A stretch of 64,000 nt of DNA from Gammaproteobacteria bacterium 28-57-27 (GTDB taxonomy: Bacteria > Pseudomonadota > Gammaproteobacteria > Halothiobacillales > Halothiobacillaceae), in contig NCGK01000006.1 in the NCBI GenBank assembly GCA_002281735.1, forward strand, positions 1 to 64,000, written 5' to 3'. The notes beneath the pieces were generated by a model. It did no database searches, was not told the origin of the DNA, and was given only the letters and a program-made list of their open reading frames with translations. Position numbers and translations under genes: made by a program. Below are positions 28,353 through 37,352 of this stretch, piece by piece. Each line of letters starts with the position of its first letter. Positions within the stretch are counted from its first letter, which is position 1.

Positions 28353-30965
28353 TCAATCTGCGAGACTACGTTCAAGCACTTCGCGCAGCTCCGGCGACAC
28401 GCGATGATCCGCCAGCTCCACCAAGGTGCTGCGCATCAGTTCACGCCGATGCGCTTCGTAGTGACGCCACTGCTGGAATGCGCCCGCCATACGTGCAGCA
28501 ATCTGCGGATTGAGCGCATCCAGCGCCAGCACCTGCTCGGCCACAAAGCGGTAGCCCGAACCATCCGGCGCGTGGAAGTTGACCGCATTGCCGCGCGCGA
28601 AACCGCCGATCAAGGCACGCGCCTTGTTGGGATTGCTCAGGCTGAACGCTGGATGCCGCAGCAAGGCCTGCACCTCAAGCAAGGTTCCGGGCAGCGGACT
28701 TGAAGCCTGGGTGCCAAACCATTTGTCCATCACCAAGGGTTCATGTGTCCACTGCTGTTCAAATGCGGCGAGAACATCCTTGCGATCCGCGCAATCGGTA
28801 TGCGCCAGCGACAGCAGCGCCGCCAGCACATCGGTCATATTGTGTCCCACGCGGAACTGGTGCGTGGCCAGGGCGTGGTGCGCGCTGTTGTCCAGCGTCA
28901 TCAAATAGGCCAGCGCCAGGTTTTTCAGGCGGCGGCGACCAATCGCCTCCTGCGTGGGCTGATAGGCTCCATCGTCCTGTTGCGTTTGATAGATGGTCAG
29001 CAGGCTTTCTTCCCAGGTTTCGGCCAAGGCACGGCGCAGGAACTGACGCGCCTGATGAATGGCCAGAGGATCCACACTGCCAGCCTGCTCGGCTTGCATT
29101 TGCTCCGCCAACAGGGCTTCGCTGGGCACCGTCAAAAGGTCAGCACGCATACGCGAACCAAGCTGGACATCATGCAGCGCATGGCCAAACGCCTGGCTCA
29201 AGCCCTCATCCAGCACCAATTCACGTTCGGCCTGCACATCGACCACCAGACGCAGCAAAATGCGCGTCATCAGGCGCTGCGCCGCCTCCCAGCGGTTAAA
29301 GTCATCGCCATCATGCGCCATCAAAAACGCCAAGGCGGCGTCGCTGTAATCGAACTCCAAACGCACCGGCGCAGAAAACCCGCGCAACAACGACGGAACC
29401 GGCGCATCAGCAATGCCTTCAAACACAAACGCCTGCTCATCCTGATTCAGCTCCAGCACCTGCGCCGCCACCGCCTCGCCTTGAGCATTCAGCAAAGCCA
29501 TGTCCACCGGAATCAGCAAAGCCTGCTTCAGCGGCTGGCCGGGCGTGGGTGCGGTGTGCTGCTGCATGTGCAGGGTGTAGCGCTTCGCTTCGGCATCGTA
29601 CTCGCCACGAGCGCGAATCTGCGGCGTACCGGCCTGCGCATACCAACGACGGAACTGGCTCAAGTCGCGCCCGGAGGCATCTTCCATGGCGCGCACGAAC
29701 TCTTCGATGGTCACCGCCTGCCCATCATGACGCGAGAAATACAGGTCGCTGCCCTGACGGAAGGTCGGCCAACCGAGCAGGTTTTTCAACATGCGCACCA
29801 CTTCCGCGCCCTTGTTGTACACCGTGCTGGTGTAGAAATTGCTGATCGCCTGATATTCCGCAGGCTGCACCGGATGCGCCAAGGGGCCGGTATCTTCGGC
29901 AAACTGCCAGGTGCGCAGGCTGTTGACATCGGCAATGCGCTTGGTGGCACGCGCGCCCATGTCGGCGGAAAACTCCTGATCGCGGAACACGGTAAAGCCT
30001 TCTTTCAGCGACAACTGGAACCAGTCGCGGCAGGTCACGCGGTCGCCTGACCAGTTGTGGAAGTATTCATGTGCCACCACGCTTTCGATGCCTTCGTAAT
30101 CCAGATCGGTCGCCACCTCCGGACGCGCCAGCACATAACTGGCGTTGAAAATGTTCAAGCCCTTGTTTTCCATCGCCCCGGCATTGAAATCATCCACCGC
30201 CACGATCATGAAGCGTTCCAGATCGTACTCGCGCCCGTAGGTGTCTTCGTCCCAGTGCATGGCCTTATGCACCGATTGCATGGCGTGCCCCAGCTTATCC
30301 ATATGGCGCGGCTCGGCATAAATTTCCAGCGCAACCGCTTTGCCGCTCATGGTGACAAAGTCCTCACGCAGCACGCCCAACTCACCCGCCACCAACGCAA
30401 ACAGATAGCTCGCCTTGGGGAAGGGGTCGTGCCAGCTTGACTGCGTGCGTCCATCGTCCAGCACGCGCTCGCTGAGCAGATTGCCGTTCGACAACAACAC
30501 GGGATACGTCGCCGCATCCGCAATCAAATGCGTGCTGTACACCGACAACACATCCGGGCGATCCAGGCTGTACATCATGCGGCGGAAACCTTCCGACTCA
30601 CACTGCGTGACCAAAATGCCTCTGGAAACGTACAGCCCCATGCCGGTGGTATTCGCCAGCGGATGAATGCGCGTGCTCAGATTCAAAGTGAAACGCGCCG
30701 GAGGGGCAAGCAGGGTCAAACCCGCGTCGTGCAGCGTGTACTCACTGTCCGCCAGCGGCACACCATCCAGCGCAATGCGCACCAGCTCAAGGCATTCACC
30801 CTGAAGTTCCAGCGCCTGCTCGGCCTGCCCCACGCGCTCGAACTGCATGGCGGCGTGAACATAGCTTGCATCGGGGTCAAGCTCGAACGTCAGCTCAATC
30901 TGCGGAATGCGCCATGCAGGCGGCTGATAATCCACAAGGCGGGTCGTGTGAACGGAGGTACTCAT
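28353..30965 (-). CDS. pepN: Aminopeptidase N
   Basis: M1-family zinc aminopeptidase, cytoplasmic, with broad specificity. 870 aa, the same as E. coli PepN. The N-terminal beta domain has '[19 protein letters not shown]', the exopeptidase motif is 'GAMENKGLN', and the zinc site is '[37 protein letters not shown]' (HEXXH-18-E). '[12 protein letters not shown]' follows. The C-terminal helical domain ends '..[38 protein letters not shown]', typical of this clade. ATG at 30965. Confidence 0.97.
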   Translation of the reverse strand: [870 protein letters not shown]

Positions 30966-31010
30966 GCGGCGTGACTCACAGCTGGAAAAAGTGGGCGTAA
31001 GTATAAGTCG

Positions 31011-31277
31011 TTAATTGAGCCACAGAGAGCACAGAGCACACGGAGGTGAAAAAACACGGCAGGGCGCGGGCGCATGGAGTGTAGGAGTGGATTCATCCGC
31101 GACACCATCATCACAACGGGCACGGCTTGAGGTCGGGGATAAATCCCCTCCTACATGATGAACAATCAACCCCCACAACACCGGTCAAGCCGGTTTTTAT
31201 AGCAAGTAGCCGTGCTCAAAAGTAAATTCTTCATCAAGCTTTTTATCTCTGTGCCCTCTGTGTCCTCTGTGGCTAAA
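31011..31277. repeat. CCACAGAG paired repeat, copy 3, enclosing a GTAGGAG hairpin
   Basis: The left arm GAGCCACAGAGAGCACAGAG (31016-31035) and right arm CTCTGTGTCCTCTGTGGCTAAA lie about 210 bases apart, upstream of rdgC. Between them, 31079-31156, is a palindromic GTAGGAGTGGATTCATCCGCG...GGGGATAAATCCCCTCCTAC element of the GTAG-foot type. Much of the rdgC upstream region is therefore repeat DNA. Confidence 0.75.
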
Positions 31278-31373
31278 ATTTTTGTGGCTAAAAAAATTCC
31301 AGACCCCACGTTTGCACCACCCGCCCCCGGCACTGATAATCGCCGCCCTTCTAATAAATACGACAATACCGCC

Positions 31374-32339
31374 ATGTGGTTTCGCTCACTGACCCTCTTC
31401 CCGCTGAATGCCACCCTGCCCTTTGACTTAGACACACTGGAAACAGCACTCGCCGCCAAGCCCTTCCGCCCTTGCGGCACACTCGAACTGGCCAGCCACG
31501 GCTTTGAACCCGTGCTCGGCCACAAGGCGCAAGCTTATGTGCATGCCTTTGACGACGTATGGACCGTGCGCTGGGTGATGGAAGAAAAAAAGCTGCCCGG
31601 CGGCTATGTGCGCGACCAACTCAGCGACCAAATGCTTGAATTCGAGCAACGCGAAGGCCACGCCCCCGGCTCGAAAGAAAAGAAAGAACTGCGCGAAGGC
31701 ATCGAACACGCACTTTTGCCGCGCCTGATTCCGCGCCGTCGTCGCTTGTTCGCCAGCATCGATAGCCAAAGCGGCTGGGTGATGGTCGATTCCGCTGCGG
31801 AAAAAAATGCCGAAGCGCTGATGAGCGCCGTGCGCGAAGCCACCGGCTCCCTCCCCGTCACCCGTTGGAAAACCAACAGCGACTGGGCGAGTTTAATGAC
31901 CCAATGGCTGGAAACCCGCCAACTGCCCGACGGATTCGAACTGGATCAAACCTGCGAACTTACCGCACAGGATGATGAAGGTGGCACCGCCACCCTGCGC
32001 AAACACGACCTCACCTGTGATGAGGTCAAAGGCCACCTCGCCTCAGGCAAACAGGTCACCCGCCTTGGCCTGATCTGGCGAGAGCGCATGAGTTTTGTGC
32101 TCGACGCCAAAGGCATCCTACGCAGCCTGCGCCCCACCGACACCCTGGTCGAAAGCCTCGAACAAGCCGATAACGACGATGCCATGGCGCAAATGGATCA
32201 AACCCTGGCACTGCAAAACCTCACCTTGCGCGCCTTAATCGGCGACCTGAACAAAGCGCTTGGTGGCTTGGTGCAGCAGGGGTTGAACGCTGCGCCAATA
32301 ACGACGACCACCACTGAGGCTACAGACGCACCGTTTTAG
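31374..32339 (+). CDS. rdgC: Recombination-associated protein RdgC
   Basis: 321 aa from ATG 31374 (MWFRSLTLFPLNA). RdgC forms a ring around double-stranded DNA and modulates RecA; it is restricted mainly to beta- and gammaproteobacteria. 'LAAKPFRPCGTLELASHGFEPVLG', 'EKKLPGGYVRDQLSDQMLEFEQREG', 'KELREGIEHALLPRLIPRRRRLFASID' and 'GLIWRERMSFVLDAKGILRSLRP' are conserved blocks. The longer frame upstream runs through CACAGAG repeats and is not coding. Confidence 0.95.
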   Translation: MWFRSLTLFPLNATLPFDLDTLETALAAKPFRPCGTLELASHGFEPVLGHKAQAYVHAFDDVWTVRWVMEEKKLPGGYVRDQLSDQMLEFEQREGHAPGSKEKKELREGIEHALLPRLIPRRRRLFASIDSQSGWVMVDSAAEKNAEALMSAVREATGSLPVTRWKTNSDWASLMTQWLETRQLPDGFELDQTCELTAQDDEGGTATLRKHDLTCDEVKGHLASGKQVTRLGLIWRERMSFVLDAKGILRSLRPTDTLVESLEQADNDDAMAQMDQTLALQNLTLRALIGDLNKALGGLVQQGLNAAPITTTTTEATDAPF

Positions 32340-32345
32340 ATTTTC

Positions 32346-32399
32346 GTAGGGTGCACCGTGCGCACCATTGAGCCCATCGGTGCGCACGGTGCACCCTAC
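32346..32399. repeat. GTAGGGTGCACCGTGCGCACC hairpin, intact copy
   Basis: GTAGGGTGCACCGTGCGCACC and its exact reverse complement are separated by a 12-base loop (ATTGAGCCCATC). The foot is GTAG...CTAC. A second copy, split by inserted DNA, is at 40178-40520. Confidence 0.9.
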
Positions 32400-32578
32400 G
32401 CGGGCTGGATTACTTCAATCGAGTCTGAGCCTATTGACCCAGAGGTGCCGCTCAGTGGCTCTGGACGTATAACAACAGACACCCCAATATGGCCATCGGG
32501 GGATGAAACCCCAAACAAAAGCTGGCCATGGCGGCCTAGGCTCTACTTATGAATAGCGCTAAAAATGGGGGGATTACC

Positions 32579-33571
32579 ATGTCAGCGGAGAACGAGAATA
32601 CTGCAAAGCTCGCTGAGGTCGCTGCTACTGATTTATTTAGCGAGTTTTTTTGGGAGCGAACTGGTCCGACAAACCACGACTGGCCGTGTGAGGATCAAGA
32701 ACGCCACGATGCAAAGACTCATCCTTGTGACGTGGTTTATTACTATGACGAGCCTTATTCGCCCATTAGAACTTACGTTCATTGCGACCTAAAGAGCTAT
32801 GCCAAAGGCACCATTCGCCCGGCATCAGTCAAAGCCGCAGTTGAGAGCTTGGCAAAGCAAGTTGCTTGCGCCGACAAGAGCGATAGCTGGCGAGGGCTGC
32901 ATGGACATGACCACGTAACTGCTTCGATTTGTGGATTGCTTTTCGTATATAACCATGATGGTGAGTACGAGGCCGATTTTCAGAAAAACCTCACTAGCAT
33001 TAACCCAGAATCCTTGCATCTTCCAAGGAGGGCAAAACTGTTTGTACTGGGGCCAAAGGAGATTTATTGGCTTGATAACGTCCGCGATGAGATTCAAAGA
33101 ATGCGAGGGAAGCGCCCCCCCGAACTTCCGTCACATGAATTTTGCTCATTTTTTCACCCTCAGTTGATTCGGCGTGCAAACCTTCAGGCACGAACGGCTA
33201 AGGCAGCAACACTCGAAATGCTCACCTCCCCGATCATAATATTGGAACATCGCGACCCTAAAGGGAGTGCCAAGCGCGGCGTTGTCGTCTTCTACTCCAG
33301 AAAAGGAGAGACGGCCGACGAATTCATGTATCTGATTGACACTCTCAGGAAGTATGAACTGCTGGACGACAACACTGCTGTCACAATCAAAACGCTGGGA
33401 GCTTCACCGATTTCGTCGCCAACATTCCAGCGTGCGCAGCAGCAATATATCGAAGGTATCAATGTTGATGCCGACAAGACCGATTTAGCCGGATACGTGA
33501 ATGCAATCAAGTATGAGCCGATGAATAAAGTCAAGAGTACTTATTCTGCAATTGATTTGGGGACATGGTGA
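32579..33571 (+). CDS. Unrecognised protein, possible PD-(D/E)XK nuclease-like (gene 1 of a three-gene cluster)
   Basis: 330 aa from ATG 32579, which has a GGGGGG ribosome site; ATG 32549 is an alternative. Nothing is recognised by overall sequence. In the N-terminal 100 residues, Glu22 (LFSEFFWER), Asp51 (HPCDVVYYYDEP) and 'YVHCDLKSYAKG' (Asp70-Leu-Lys72), followed by a helix with Gln94, have the order and spacing of a PD-(D/E)XK nuclease core. The remainder has 'LFVLGPKEIYWLDNVRDEIQRMRG' and a C-terminal alpha/beta region. Base composition is more AT-rich than rdgC. It overlaps gene 2 at the stop codon (TGATG). A defence role is only inferred. Confidence 0.7.
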   Translation: MSAENENTAKLAEVAATDLFSEFFWERTGPTNHDWPCEDQERHDAKTHPCDVVYYYDEPYSPIRTYVHCDLKSYAKGTIRPASVKAAVESLAKQVACADKSDSWRGLHGHDHVTASICGLLFVYNHDGEYEADFQKNLTSINPESLHLPRRAKLFVLGPKEIYWLDNVRDEIQRMRGKRPPELPSHEFCSFFHPQLIRRANLQARTAKAATLEMLTSPIIILEHRDPKGSAKRGVVVFYSRKGETADEFMYLIDTLRKYELLDDNTAVTIKTLGASPISSPTFQRAQQQYIEGINVDADKTDLAGYVNAIKYEPMNKVKSTYSAIDLGTW

Positions 33572-34701
33572 TGACTGAATTTCTTGACCACCTCAGCGCA
33601 AACGACAATGACATTTACGATCTCCTCATTTCCGGAAAGCAGCGGTTAACCGCTTCTGTTCTCCGTGAGTTGGCACGGGATAGAGGCATTTTTTTCTCCC
33701 CGGAGGATAGCCGAGAAGAATTGGCAGATCACCTGTCTCTTCTGCCTCATGACTTTCACGACATCGCAGGAATTGTTCAGAAACGGGAGCCTCCCCATCG
33801 GCGGGAAAAAACCACGTTCATTCGATTGGGGACACCGCTCTCAGTCGAAGAGTTGAAGGAAGCGGCAAAGGCCTATGCTGATGTGGCTGGCGTAAATGAG
33901 AGGATTACGCACCGTCCCAAGGGGGGCACAGGCTTTGTCATCGACCTCATTTACGAGGAGTTCAACCATACCCGAACCAGGCTACTTCAACGTGAGCGCC
34001 ACGAGGCTGAGATCGTATTCTTTGTTGAGAATGGTCAGACAGTAGTCAGATTTCCAGCTACTGACAAGGCAGAGCGAGTTGTAGCGGCCATCAAGGAAAC
34101 CGTGGAGCAAAAGCGGAAAGAGAAAATTATTGAGGAAAAGATTGAGCTGACCGGCTTGACCACTCCGGCTCTGCGATCAAAGTTTTTTACTCGACTGATT
34201 TCGTCGCTACCCGGATATAAGCTCAAGAATGTAATGAGTTTAAAAGTTTCGTCACTTCAAAACAAAGACGAGGGCGAGGACGATAGCCTCGACTTGGAAG
34301 ACGACTTAGAGAATGGCGCTGCACAGGAAATGTTTGCCGCTGTTGTTCATAGCATGGCTTTGTCGGGACATAATCTTGTTCAATCGCAGGAATACAGAGA
34401 TTTGACAGAGCGAGGCTTCTTCATCACTGCGATCTCATGGCGATCCGAGCATGAACGCGACCCCAATGACATTATCCAATTTGATGCGGGCTTTGAAGAT
34501 CGCAAGACTGGAACAGGGTTTAGATACCAGGCTCAAGGTGCTTTTCGTGCGCACAAAGGGACTCACAGGAAAACTATTGTTCACGTTACGGACTTAGAGA
34601 AGACCAAGCTATTTTCCCTTGTAGAAGCTACAGCCAAAAAGGTACTAGCTGACCTGCTGAAAGAAGCCTCAGATGAAGTGATTGGCGATTCCAAGGAATA
34701 A
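33571..34701 (+). CDS. Unrecognised protein (gene 2 of the three-gene cluster)
   Basis: About 376 aa. Start ATG 33571 overlaps the stop of gene 1 (TGATG); ATG 33565 is also possible. The N-terminal 'IYDLLISGKQRLTASVLRELARDRGIFFSPEDSREELADHLSLL' has the helix-extended-helix rhythm of SAP-like DNA-binding domains. A charged helix around 'KAERVVAAIKETVEQKRKEKIIEEKIEL' may be coiled coil, and an acidic stretch (EGEDDSLDLEDDLE) follows. No catalytic motif, signal peptide or membrane segment is recognised. Gene 3 begins two bases after its stop. Confidence 0.7.
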   Translation: MTEFLDHLSANDNDIYDLLISGKQRLTASVLRELARDRGIFFSPEDSREELADHLSLLPHDFHDIAGIVQKREPPHRREKTTFIRLGTPLSVEELKEAAKAYADVAGVNERITHRPKGGTGFVIDLIYEEFNHTRTRLLQRERHEAEIVFFVENGQTVVRFPATDKAERVVAAIKETVEQKRKEKIIEEKIELTGLTTPALRSKFFTRLISSLPGYKLKNVMSLKVSSLQNKDEGEDDSLDLEDDLENGAAQEMFAAVVHSMALSGHNLVQSQEYRDLTERGFFITAISWRSEHERDPNDIIQFDAGFEDRKTGTGFRYQAQGAFRAHKGTHRKTIVHVTDLEKTKLFSLVEATAKKVLADLLKEASDEVIGDSKE

Positions 34702-34703
34702 CC

Positions 34704-35387
34704 ATGAAAAGATTACGTTGGTACAAAGTTGAATGGCCATCTTCGATTAGGGAGCTTGCTAAGCGCATCAAATTGCGCATTTTTGATGATGAATCTGGGC
34801 ATGGATTCTTAATCGACCGGGTGCGTGATGATTTTCTTGAGGCGCGCTACGTGGAGAGGGTTGAGTTCACTGATGTCGTTATCGACCCTTTTGGAAAGGA
34901 GTTAAAATTCGAACGTGTCGAATTTCGCAACACCCTATTTCGGGCTTCATCATCTTCACCGGGCTTAGAGCTGATTGATCCGCCTCGCAGCGTTCAGGCA
35001 CTGATGAACCGCCTCTCAGAAGCGGTTGATTTTGAGGTGGCAATAACCCCTGCGGTGATTGATGTGTTGTCATGGTCTACGGTGCTCCAGAGTGCTGGTG
35101 GCGTGGTTGCGAGCGTTGACTCCTTGCAGATCGGAGCATTGGAGATTGAGCCCGGCATCGTAGCCAAAGTTCTCATCAAGGGGGACAGGGATGTACGCAC
35201 GGCATGCGCCACACTTACCAGTGATCGCAAATTTGCGATTGAGAAGGTTCAGCTTCGACTTGCCCCCCCCTACCGAGGAACTATTGTGCTTTCGGCTACC
35301 GGGTCGGCTGCCTTAAGCTCTGAAGATTCAATTGAGGAGTTTTTGGTGCCGCTACGCGCAGCGTTGGCTGTCGTTATGCGGACATAG
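34704..35387 (+). CDS. Unrecognised protein (gene 3 of the three-gene cluster)
   Basis: 227 aa, ATG 34704, two bases after gene 2. 'VEWPSSIRELAKRIKLRIFDDESGHGFLIDRVRDDFLEARYVERVEF' begins a soluble alpha/beta protein with a repetitive beta-rich second half ('VDSLQIGALEIEPGIVAKVLIKGDRDVRTACA'). No known motif is seen. The tight spacing says it is made with genes 1 and 2 and probably acts in the same complex. The next 287 bases to the antitoxin gene hold nothing I can call. Confidence 0.68.
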   Translation: MKRLRWYKVEWPSSIRELAKRIKLRIFDDESGHGFLIDRVRDDFLEARYVERVEFTDVVIDPFGKELKFERVEFRNTLFRASSSSPGLELIDPPRSVQALMNRLSEAVDFEVAITPAVIDVLSWSTVLQSAGGVVASVDSLQIGALEIEPGIVAKVLIKGDRDVRTACATLTSDRKFAIEKVQLRLAPPYRGTIVLSATGSAALSSEDSIEEFLVPLRAALAVVMRT

Positions 35388-35674
35388 AAGCGGCATGCCT
35401 TACGTTTGTGCGCAAGTAGAACCAAAACGAACGACTCGTCGGGAATGAAGATTGGCAATATCGCGATTCGCAGCTGATCCTCTGGCAAGCTCTCCCGAGG
35501 TTTCGATGGTGAACCATTGGCGGCAATGCAAACATACAACTGACGCTCCAAAAAATTCATCCAGCCACCTCACAGCCCGCCATGACCAACAGCCTCGCAT
35601 CAAACCCTGCTTGCATTCAGCCCTTCGACCACTAACATATGACCAGTCTAGTCAGAATTTCTGAGGGTAAGAAC

Positions 35675-35923
35675 ATGCAGACATGGCAGATGCAGGAAGC
35701 CAAGGCGCAGCTTTCCGAGCTGGTGAAGCGTGCGCGCAGTCAGCCGCAGGACATCACGCTCCACGGCAAATCGGTGGCCGTGGTGGTGTCGCGTGAGGCC
35801 TTTGATCGTTTGTCTCAATCACAAGGTAGCTTGGTGGAGTTCATGCGTCATTCGCCGCTTTACGGCGCTGATGAGCTGGTTTTCGAGCGCGAGCAAAGCC
35901 TTGGCCGCGACATTGAGCTATGA
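35675..35923 (+). CDS. Phd/YefM-type antitoxin
   Basis: 82 aa from ATG 35675, with AGGG upstream. 'TWQMQEAKAQLSELVKRARSQPQDITLHGKSVAVVVSREAFDRL' is the Phd/YefM DNA-binding fold (normally binding the operon promoter). The C-terminal tail, 'FMRHSPLYGADELVFEREQS', would wrap the toxin. The last four bases overlap the PIN toxin start (ATGA), so the pair is co-translated. Confidence 0.9.
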   Translation: MQTWQMQEAKAQLSELVKRARSQPQDITLHGKSVAVVVSREAFDRLSQSQGSLVEFMRHSPLYGADELVFEREQSLGRDIEL

Positions 35924-36339
35924 GCTATCTGATTGATACCAATGTCATTTCCGAGCTACGCCGAAAATCACCTGACTCCGGCGTGGTGGATTGGTTTTCT
36001 GTGCGCCCGTCCTCTGCGCTGTACTTGAGTGTATTGAGCCTGGGTGAAATTCGTAAGGGTGTCGAGGGTGTCACGGACGAGGCGCGCCGGTTGGCGTTGC
36101 TTGATTGGCTCGAAACCGACGTGCCGCGTTTTTTTACCGGTCGTTTGCTGGATATTGATGCGGCGGTCGCTGATCGTTGGGGACGCCTTCAGGCGATGGC
36201 AAAACGCCCTTTGCCTTCGATCGACAGTCTTTTGGCTGCCACGGCTCTTGAACACGACTTGATTCTGGTCACGCGCAATGTGCGCGATTTTGCGGGTTTG
36301 CCGGTGCAGATCGTTAATCCTTGGTCTAATCAATCATAG
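35920..36339 (+). CDS. PIN-domain toxin, VapC-like
   Basis: 139 aa. 'YLIDTNVISELRR' supplies the first catalytic Asp, 'LSVLSLGEIRKGVE' the conserved Glu, and 'PSIDSLLAATALEHDLILVTRNVRDF' the two later Asp residues of the Mg-dependent RNase site. PIN toxins of this type cleave tRNA or other RNA. Directly coupled to its Phd-type antitoxin. Confidence 0.9.
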   Translation: MSYLIDTNVISELRRKSPDSGVVDWFSVRPSSALYLSVLSLGEIRKGVEGVTDEARRLALLDWLETDVPRFFTGRLLDIDAAVADRWGRLQAMAKRPLPSIDSLLAATALEHDLILVTRNVRDFAGLPVQIVNPWSNQS

Positions 36340-36431
36340 GGCTTACGCAAAACCGCCCCTGCTGTGAGTCAAGGGCATCTGGTCAGCCCTCAGCGTGATA
36401 ACATCCTGTCATTACATTGGAGACTAACGCA

Positions 36432-36668
36432 ATGCAAAAAGTGTTTCATACCCGTCAATTCAAAGCCGGAAACTCGCTCGCGGTACGCATCCCTGTGGGT
36501 ATGGCTTTTCCTCATCAGACCAAGCTTGTCGTCACGCGCGAAGGTAATCGCATTATCGTGGAGCCCGAAGCGCCAAATCTTGGGCATCTTCCGGCGCTGT
36601 TCGCGGCTCTAGGTGCAGGTCAGAGCGGAGAGCGGCCTGAATTTGTTGAGGCCGAACGCGCATGGTGA
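36432..36668 (+). CDS. vapB: AbrB/VapB-type antitoxin
   Basis: 78 aa from ATG 36432 with GGAG upstream. 'VFHTRQFKAGNSLAVRIPVGMAF' and 'KLVVTREGNRIIVEPE' form the swapped-hairpin AbrB domain (VagC/VapB group); the acidic C-terminus would bind the toxin. It overlaps vapC by seven bases. A solitary GGGCTTACGCA at 36340, just downstream of the previous toxin gene, resembles an end of the TAGGACTTACGCA element. Confidence 0.9.
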   Translation: MQKVFHTRQFKAGNSLAVRIPVGMAFPHQTKLVVTREGNRIIVEPEAPNLGHLPALFAALGAGQSGERPEFVEAERAW

Positions 36669-37057
36669 AGCCGAGGTATTTGCTGGATACCAACATTTGC
36701 ATCTATCTGATGAAGGCGCAGCCTGAGTCTCTCGTTGCGCGATTTGCACGTTGTCAGCCCGGGGAGATTGCGATCAGTTCAATCACATGGGCTGAGTTGT
36801 GTTGCGGCCTGGATGTACACAACAGCCAAGCCCAAATGACGGCACTATTGGGCACGTTAACGGCCAAAGAATTCGATATGGATGCTGCGGCTATGTTTGG
36901 CAGGCTTTCACAGCAGTTTCCCGCACGCAAAAGCAGTTTTGATCGGATGATTGCGGCGCATGCCTTGTCGTTAGGCTTGATTGTGGTGACGAATAACGCC
37001 GCTGATTTTGCAATGTATACGGATGCCGGTTTGGTCGTCGAAAACTGGACGCAGTAA
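36662..37057 (+). CDS. vapC: PIN-domain toxin VapC
   Basis: 131 aa. 'YLLDTNICIYLMK', 'ISSITWAELCCGLD' and 'SSFDRMIAAHALSLGLIVVTNNAADF' carry the four acidic residues of the VapC tRNA endonuclease site. It is partnered with the AbrB-type antitoxin immediately upstream. Second toxin module in a row. Confidence 0.93.
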   Translation: MVKPRYLLDTNICIYLMKAQPESLVARFARCQPGEIAISSITWAELCCGLDVHNSQAQMTALLGTLTAKEFDMDAAAMFGRLSQQFPARKSSFDRMIAAHALSLGLIVVTNNAADFAMYTDAGLVVENWTQ

Positions 37058-37124
37058 TCGTTGAATTGCAAGGCAATCCATAATCAAGCTGCCGCTTATT
37101 GATTTGGCACGCAAATAGTTTAAA

Positions 37125-37310
37125 TAGGACTTACGCAACGATTGGATTTAGCCCCCTCTCCCCTCGCGGGAGAGGGTTGGGGAGAGGGGGAGCGGCCTCT
37201 GCTAAAACAAAGGCTTATGCCTACTTCCCCACCCTTTCCCCAACCCTCCCCCGTCAAGGGGGAGAGCGTAGCGAGGGGGCAGAGAAAATCCGTGTTCTGC
37301 GTAAGTCCTA
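37125..37310. repeat. TAGGACTTACGCA element, complete copy (MITE-like)
   Basis: A 186-bp element with perfect 13-base terminal inverted repeats TAGGACTTACGCA / TGCGTAAGTCCTA. The outer TA may be a target duplication. The interior has two CCCTCTCCC...GGGAGAGGG-type palindromes and no coding capacity. Relatives are at 40207-40490 and 51272-51443. Confidence 0.85.
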
Positions 37311-37352
37311 GTATGTTTTGCCTTTGCGGTGAATCCTCCCCATAATCTCCGC

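Noticed and set aside
35388-35674. Small open frames between the three-gene cluster and the antitoxin gene
   Set aside because: Several overlapping short frames on both strands, none with a ribosome site or family features; treated as non-coding.
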